From positions 1-64,000 of the forward strand of contig JAAEOI010000190.1 in assembly GCA_024244665.1 (NCBI GenBank): a stretch of 64,000 nt of DNA, read 5' to 3'. This DNA comes from Bacteroidota bacterium (GTDB lineage: Bacteria; Bacteroidota; Bacteroidia; Bacteroidales; GCA-2748055). This document shows, piece after piece, positions 63,951 to 64,000 of this stretch (its first letter is position 1; the number at the start of each line of letters is the position of its first letter). Position numbers and translations under genes: made by a program. The notes under the pieces were generated by a model, which saw only the letters and a list, made by a program, of their open reading frames with translations, ran no database searches and was not told the origin of the DNA.

Positions 63951-64000
63951 AATCTATGAATTAAAAGTGAGCAGGATTGACCTGGAACTGCAGGAGATTC

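Noticed and set aside
63900..64000. Possible plus-strand coding end (GLSDRLGRLIYELKVSR)
   Set aside because: Only about 30 codons up to the edge, no start codon and no recognised family, so it cannot be separated from chance.
1..64000. CRISPR arrays, insertion sequences, tRNA or rRNA genes, prophage
   Set aside because: No regularly spaced repeats, transposase, integrase or structural RNA pattern was seen in the short intergenic spaces.

Overview
This 64 kb window looks like a chromosomal segment of a Bacteroidota bacterium, probably a free-living or sediment relative of the Bacteroidales/Marinilabiliales. The signs are several TonB-dependent receptors, two proteins with type IX secretion (T9SS) tail domains, DUF5074/DUF4465 surface proteins, alternative complex III (ACIII), a BlaI/M56 pair, and Bacteroidota-type -7 promoter boxes (TAnnTTTG). 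I found no rRNA, tRNA, CRISPR array, insertion sequence or phage gene. Identifications rest on reading the sequence; no database search was possible.

Layout. 1-8.2 kb (+): a LETM1-like protein, a YESQ-repeat protein, a PQQ-type beta-propeller protein, a PurF-like protein without the glutaminase cysteine, then a three-gene set (acyl-CoA ligase, GNAT-like protein, carotenoid/retinoid-type FAD oxidoreductase). 8.2-11.3 kb: an outer-membrane barrel with a 75-residue Tat protein, divergent from a DUF438/hemerythrin/PAS protein and a DUF1858/DUF2249 protein. 11.3-36.3 kb (all -): a 25 kb run of co-directional genes. In transcription order these are an Rrf2 regulator, a clade II Sec-type lipoprotein NosZ, an unassigned membrane protein, a CxGxCHL protein, a FixH/YtkA-like lipoprotein, an OprC/NosA-like copper TonB receptor, NosL, NosD, NosF, NosY, ACIII subunits A-B-C-D-F-E, a second CxGxCHL protein, a second TonB receptor, a DUF4198-like membrane protein, a NapH/NosR-like ferredoxin, and a double-cubane-type 2-hydroxyacyl-CoA dehydratase homologue with its ATPase activator. 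36.4-43 kb: a fasciclin lipoprotein, a DUF1080-PHP fusion, a TldD/TldE pair, a cadherin-like lipoprotein and a UDG-like protein. 43-50.7 kb (-): a cobalamin-riboswitch operon for B12 capture. 50.7-54.1 kb: a phosphoesterase, a DUF418 protein and an AI-2E-type permease. 54.3-61.2 kb: a CusCBA-like metal efflux operon facing a His-rich lipoprotein. 61.2-64 kb: M56 peptidase, BlaI regulator and a broken MacB/FtsX permease.

How it fits together. The main observation is that a complete N2O reductase locus runs directly, with short gaps and overlaps, into a complete ACIII with no cytochrome oxidase genes beside it. The inferred path is menaquinol to ACIII to c-type heme to NosZ, with dedicated copper uptake (an OprC-like receptor with CxxxM and HxM motifs) and copper delivery (NosL/NosDFY). 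Two overlapping palindromes upstream of the Rrf2 gene are the likely control site, and a terminator-like hairpin after nosZ may set NosZ in excess of downstream products.
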